Source: G965115915 sp965115915 (GTDB lineage Bacteria > Pseudomonadota > Gammaproteobacteria > Eutrophobiales > Eutrophobiaceae). From it: 64,000 nucleotides of DNA. Positions 62,201 through 64,000 of the stretch are shown here, one piece after another. Location: positions 620,001 to 684,000 of the forward strand of contig OZ220483.1 in NCBI GenBank assembly GCA_965115915.1. Reading direction: 5' to 3'. A program made the translations under genes and the position numbers. Below the pieces are notes generated by a model. The model did no database searches, was not told the origin of the DNA, and saw nothing but the letters and a program-made list of their open reading frames with translations. Within the stretch, counting starts at the first letter, position 1. Each line of letters starts with the position of its first letter.

Positions 62201-64000
62201 ACACTGACGGCCAATAACAGTGGCACTTTGCAGGCCATCAGCTTTGACGCGGAGGTGATCAGTGACCCCGACACCGCGACCAACCATGCTCTGACCGTGG
62301 ACGGCAATCTGGATGTGGATGGGGAGCTGGGTGCGGCGGTGCCGGGCAAGGAGCGCGCCAATAGCCATCTGAATGTGCTGAGTGTGACAGGCACCAGCAC
62401 CTTGGGTGCCGATGTCACGACCAGCGGCGCCCAGAGCTACACCGGCAAGGTGACGCTGAGTGCGGATGTGCGCTTCACTGGCAGTGCGGGTACCTTCAGC
62501 GCGGGTGTGGATGGGGGCAACAAGGAACTGGGGCTGTATTTCACCGGGGACACGGTGCTGGACAGCACGTTTTTCGGGTCTTTCACCAATCTGGGCGGGC
62601 TGGCCATCGGCGGTGGCGGGAACACCACGATCGGGGTCGACATCAACACCGCGGGGGCCCAGACCTATGACACCCCGGTGCTGCTGGGTGCGGATGTGAC
62701 GCTGACGGCCAGCGAAGTGCGGTTCGGGAGCACGGTGGACGCGGACGCGGCGGCCAATAATCGGAGCTTGACCATCACCGGCAATCTGGACCTGGACGGG
62801 AAGCTGGGTAATTCCGAGGCCCTGTCGGTGTTCAGTGTGACGGGCACCAGCGACCTGGGTGCGGATGTGACGACCGCGGACGACCAGGACTATAGGGGCA
62901 CGGTGACGCTGAGCGCGGATGTGACGCTGACGGCGAATAACTTGGGTGTCCTGCAAGATGTCACCTTCAGGGGGGACGTGATCAGTGCCTCCGCGGATGC
63001 GGCCAACCATGGTCTGACGGTGGACGGCAATCTGATGGCGCGGAAGGAGTTGGGTGCGGCGGTGAAGGGCGAGACGCGCGCCAATACCTGGCTGGGTGTG
63101 CTCAGTGTGACGGGCACCAGCGAACTGCGTGCGGATGTGAGCAGCAGCGGTGCCCAGTCCTATGCGGGCGCGGTGACACTGAGGCGGAATGTCCAGTTGC
63201 GGGCGAATAACAGTGGCGCCTTGCAGACCGTTACCTTGAATGGTGTGACGGGTCGTGGCAGGTCCCTGACGGTGGACGGCGATCTGGATCTGGATGGGGC
63301 GATCACCGCGGTGAGTGTACTGAGTGTGGCGGGGACCAGCGACCTGGGTGCCAATGTCACGACCAGCGGTACCCAGTCCTATGCGGGCGCGGTGACGCTC
63401 AGTGGTGGTGACCGCACACTGACGGCCAATAACAGTGGCACCTTGCAGGCCATCAGCTTTGCCGCGGATGTGATCAGCGACCCCGATACCGCGACCAACC
63501 ATGGTCTGACGGTGGACGGCAATCTGGATGTGGATGGGGAGTTGGGTGCGGCGGTGTTGGGCAAGGAGCGCGCCAATAGCCATCTGGATGTGTTGAGTGT
63601 GACGGGCACCAGCACTTTGGGCGCCAATGTCACGACCAGCGGCGCGCAGAGCTACACCGGCCAGGTGACTCTGAGCGCGAATGTGCGCTTCACTGGCGCC
63701 TCGGGCAGCTTCAGCGCGGGTGTGGATGGGGGTGGCAAGGAACTGGGGCTGTATTTCACCGGGGACACGGTGCTGGACAGCACGTTTTTCGGGTCTTTCA
63801 CCAATCTGGGCGGGCTGGCGATCGGCGGTGGCGGGAACACCACGATCGGGGTGGACATCAGCACCACGGGCGCTCAGACCTATGACACCCCGGTGATCCT
63901 GGGCGCGGATGTGACGCTGACGGCCAGCGAGGTGCGGTTCGGGAGCACGGTGGATGCGGACGCGGCGGCCAATAATCGGAGCTTGACCATTACCGGCGAT
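59234..64000 (+). CDS. Filamentous-haemagglutinin-like two-partner-secretion exoprotein, 5' part
   Basis: Open frame of about 1589 codons from the ATG at 59234 (or 59261) to the window edge, so the gene continues beyond it. An extended, Arg/Lys-rich signal with a hydrophobic core (LPTGLLLGLHAGMTLAG) is followed by a TPS/haemagglutinin-activity domain at about 58-320. That domain holds the NPSGVVFG motif at residue 140, equivalent to NPNG(I/V) of TpsA proteins. From about residue 605 the protein consists of beta-rich repeat modules (see repeat entries). No TpsB transporter gene is in the window. Adhesin, biofilm factor or contact-dependent toxin carrier are all possible. Confidence 0.9.
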   Translation, partial: MDRDGSPAKMMRKKHSIFCRRADAKCGSRLSASRPSRLSATLPTGLLLGLHAGMTLAGPEGGQVVSGDAAIARPGADTTRIHQASDRLIVHWDSFNVSPTERVEFLQPSSSASALNRIFDQDASQIHGQLRANGRVLLVNPSGVVFGPTARVEVNSLVASGLDIQDADFLSGRYRFAATAGQPGGLVKNQGVLQAALGGTVSLLGGSVSNQGSIVATAGQVTLASGRQITMDFDGDGLLRFVVDEGVLKNSHNLDAAVDNGGTIHGGTVLLSGKTARAVFSNVVNNTGSISATAIRNDGGSIRLVATGQGASVLNTGTLDASSDSGRGGSIELHADARVVTSGTSRLLADSATQTGGQVQLSGDRVGVFDQTEIDVSGGRGGGQIRIGGGLRGQDSSVQNASLTLVAKQVALRADAREQGDGGQVIVWSDGTTRYQGRISARGAGPDGTGGFAEVSGKQWLDFRGDVDLHGGAGRGTLLLDPERITIVDGTANANINGDKTKGDDITKATDLDSVSDQLGKDSVISNTAVAKLLANVSLNLVANNRIDANAAITVTKSKALSLQAKDIYINQAITLMGSDGSLTLWSSGSGGGIFLAADVTTGGIQHYAGAVTLSNNVLLRANDSGTLRTITLNGVTGGGKSLAVDGNLHLDGAITGVNMLSVLGTSDLGADVTSTDSQGYMGAVTLSADVTLTAAANGVQFGSTVDADAVANNRSLTIAGDLDLDGKLGSAEALSVFSVTGTSDLGADVTTSDAQSYAGAVTLSDNLTLAAAANGVQFGGTVDAAGLQGLTIAGDLDLDGKVGSTTALWYFSVTGTSDLGANVTSSGVQSYTGTVTLSDNVRLRANSSGTLQTIILNAVTGGGKSLTVDADLDLNGAITGINILSVLGTSDLGANVTSTGTQGYAGAVTLSKNVRLRANNSGTLRTIALNGVTGGGMSLVLDGDLDLDGAVAGVNMLSVLGTSDLGADVTSTGVQSYAGTVTLSGGDRTLTANNSGTLQAISFDAEVISDPDTATNHALTVDGNLDVDGELGAAVPGKERANSHLNVLSVTGTSTLGADVTTSGAQSYTGKVTLSADVRFTGSAGTFSAGVDGGNKELGLYFTGDTVLDSTFFGSFTNLGGLAIGGGGNTTIGVDINTAGAQTYDTPVLLGADVTLTASEVRFGSTVDADAAANNRSLTITGNLDLDGKLGNSEALSVFSVTGTSDLGADVTTADDQDYRGTVTLSADVTLTANNLGVLQDVTFRGDVISASADAANHGLTVDGNLMARKELGAAVKGETRANTWLGVLSVTGTSELRADVSSSGAQSYAGAVTLRRNVQLRANNSGALQTVTLNGVTGRGRSLTVDGDLDLDGAITAVSVLSVAGTSDLGANVTTSGTQSYAGAVTLSGGDRTLTANNSGTLQAISFAADVISDPDTATNHGLTVDGNLDVDGELGAAVLGKERANSHLDVLSVTGTSTLGANVTTSGAQSYTGQVTLSANVRFTGASGSFSAGVDGGGKELGLYFTGDTVLDSTFFGSFTNLGGLAIGGGGNTTIGVDISTTGAQTYDTPVILGADVTLTASEVRFGSTVDADAAANNRSLTITGD
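61051..64000 (+). repeat. Tandem modules of the exoprotein (about 13, 220-270 bases each)
   Basis: Modules begin with a Y-x-G-x-V-x-L-S motif and end with L-S-V-x-G-T-S-x-L. They start at about 61051, 61270, 61501, 61723, 61942, 62162, 62433, 62662, 62886, 63157, 63378, 63649 and 63877. Four sequence types can be told apart by length and by internal motifs such as NNSGTLQT or GLYFTGDTVLDS. All are in frame. Confidence 0.85.
61942..64000 (+). repeat. Higher-order repeat of 1215 bases within the exoprotein
   Basis: A five-module block beginning at 61942 recurs from 63157 with an exact 1215-base (405-codon) offset. Matching points: 61946/63161, 62162/63377, 62471/63686. Parts such as 62530-62650 and its copy are almost identical, pointing to recent duplication or gene conversion. 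The second copy runs off the window. Confidence 0.85.

Noticed and set aside
60977..63583. Minus-strand open frame of 868 codons inside the exoprotein
   Set aside because: It is antisense to a long, well-supported repeat protein. Its length follows from the repeated, GC-rich codon pattern of the sense strand, and its product is a His/Gln/Arg-rich repeat without a start signal.
61051..64000. Regular repeats that could suggest a CRISPR array
   Set aside because: Periods of 220-270 and 1215 bases stay in one reading frame and diverge as protein repeats; there are no short identical repeats with unique spacers and no cas genes.

Overview
This window looks like a chromosome segment from a free-living or host-associated gammaproteobacterium. 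The evidence is gene order: aroA-cmk-rpsA-ihfB-lapA-pyrF, pal-cpoB-queE, hemA-prfA-prmC-moeB, rho/trxA facing rhlB, pcm-tolC, glyA-nrdR-ribD-ribE-ribBA-ribH-nusB, rfbBDAC, sdhCDAB-sdhE-ygfZ, plus a one-piece tmRNA whose tag ends in ALAA. Base composition is moderately GC-rich. I cannot assign a genus from the sequence alone. No tRNA, rRNA, IS element, prophage or CRISPR array was seen.

Layout. 1-7909 (+): end of aroA, then cmk, rpsA, ihfB, lapA, pyrF and mfd. 7961-10135 (-): pal, cpoB, queE. 10504-14771 (+): hemA, prfA, prmC, moeB. 14784-16831 (-): trxA and rho. 17467-19495 (+): rhlB and an esterase. 19624-23013 (-): pcm-like gene, tolC, an isochorismatase-family hydrolase and a small exported protein. 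23098-25702 (+): glnE, split into two overlapping genes. 25663-34856 (-): a compact eleven-gene run starting at glyA, continuing through nrdR, the riboflavin genes and nusB, and ending in SDR, glycosyltransferase, nucleoside-phosphorylase-like and SPL-type radical SAM genes. 35003-38464 (-): dTDP-L-rhamnose genes rfbBDAC. 38838-40223 (+): rarA. 40272-42573 (-): tmRNA, methylthio-nucleoside phosphorylase and a 2OG-Fe(II) oxygenase. 42987-50567 (+): succinate dehydrogenase with its flavinylation factor, ygfZ, the agmatine-to-putrescine pair aguA-aguB, and a YheT-type hydrolase.

The accessory part is 50607-64000. On the minus strand are a class III nucleotidyl cyclase fused to an FHA domain, a PP2C phosphatase, a 1493-residue membrane Ser/Thr kinase with a C-terminal formylglycine-generating-enzyme-like domain, and a small membrane protein. 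Divergent from them are a secreted parvulin-type prolyl isomerase and a very large filamentous-haemagglutinin-type exoprotein. The exoprotein is still open at the window edge and is built from nested tandem repeats. The layout suggests a surface adhesin with a folding helper beside a phosphorylation/cyclic-nucleotide signalling module; the functional link is inference.

Most worth following: the split glnE; the kinase/phosphatase/cyclase module next to the repeat adhesin; the SDR-GT-nucleosidase-SPL tail of the riboflavin/nusB operon; the RibBA protein with a degenerate GTP-cyclohydrolase half; and the absence of lapB and tolQRAB from their usual positions.
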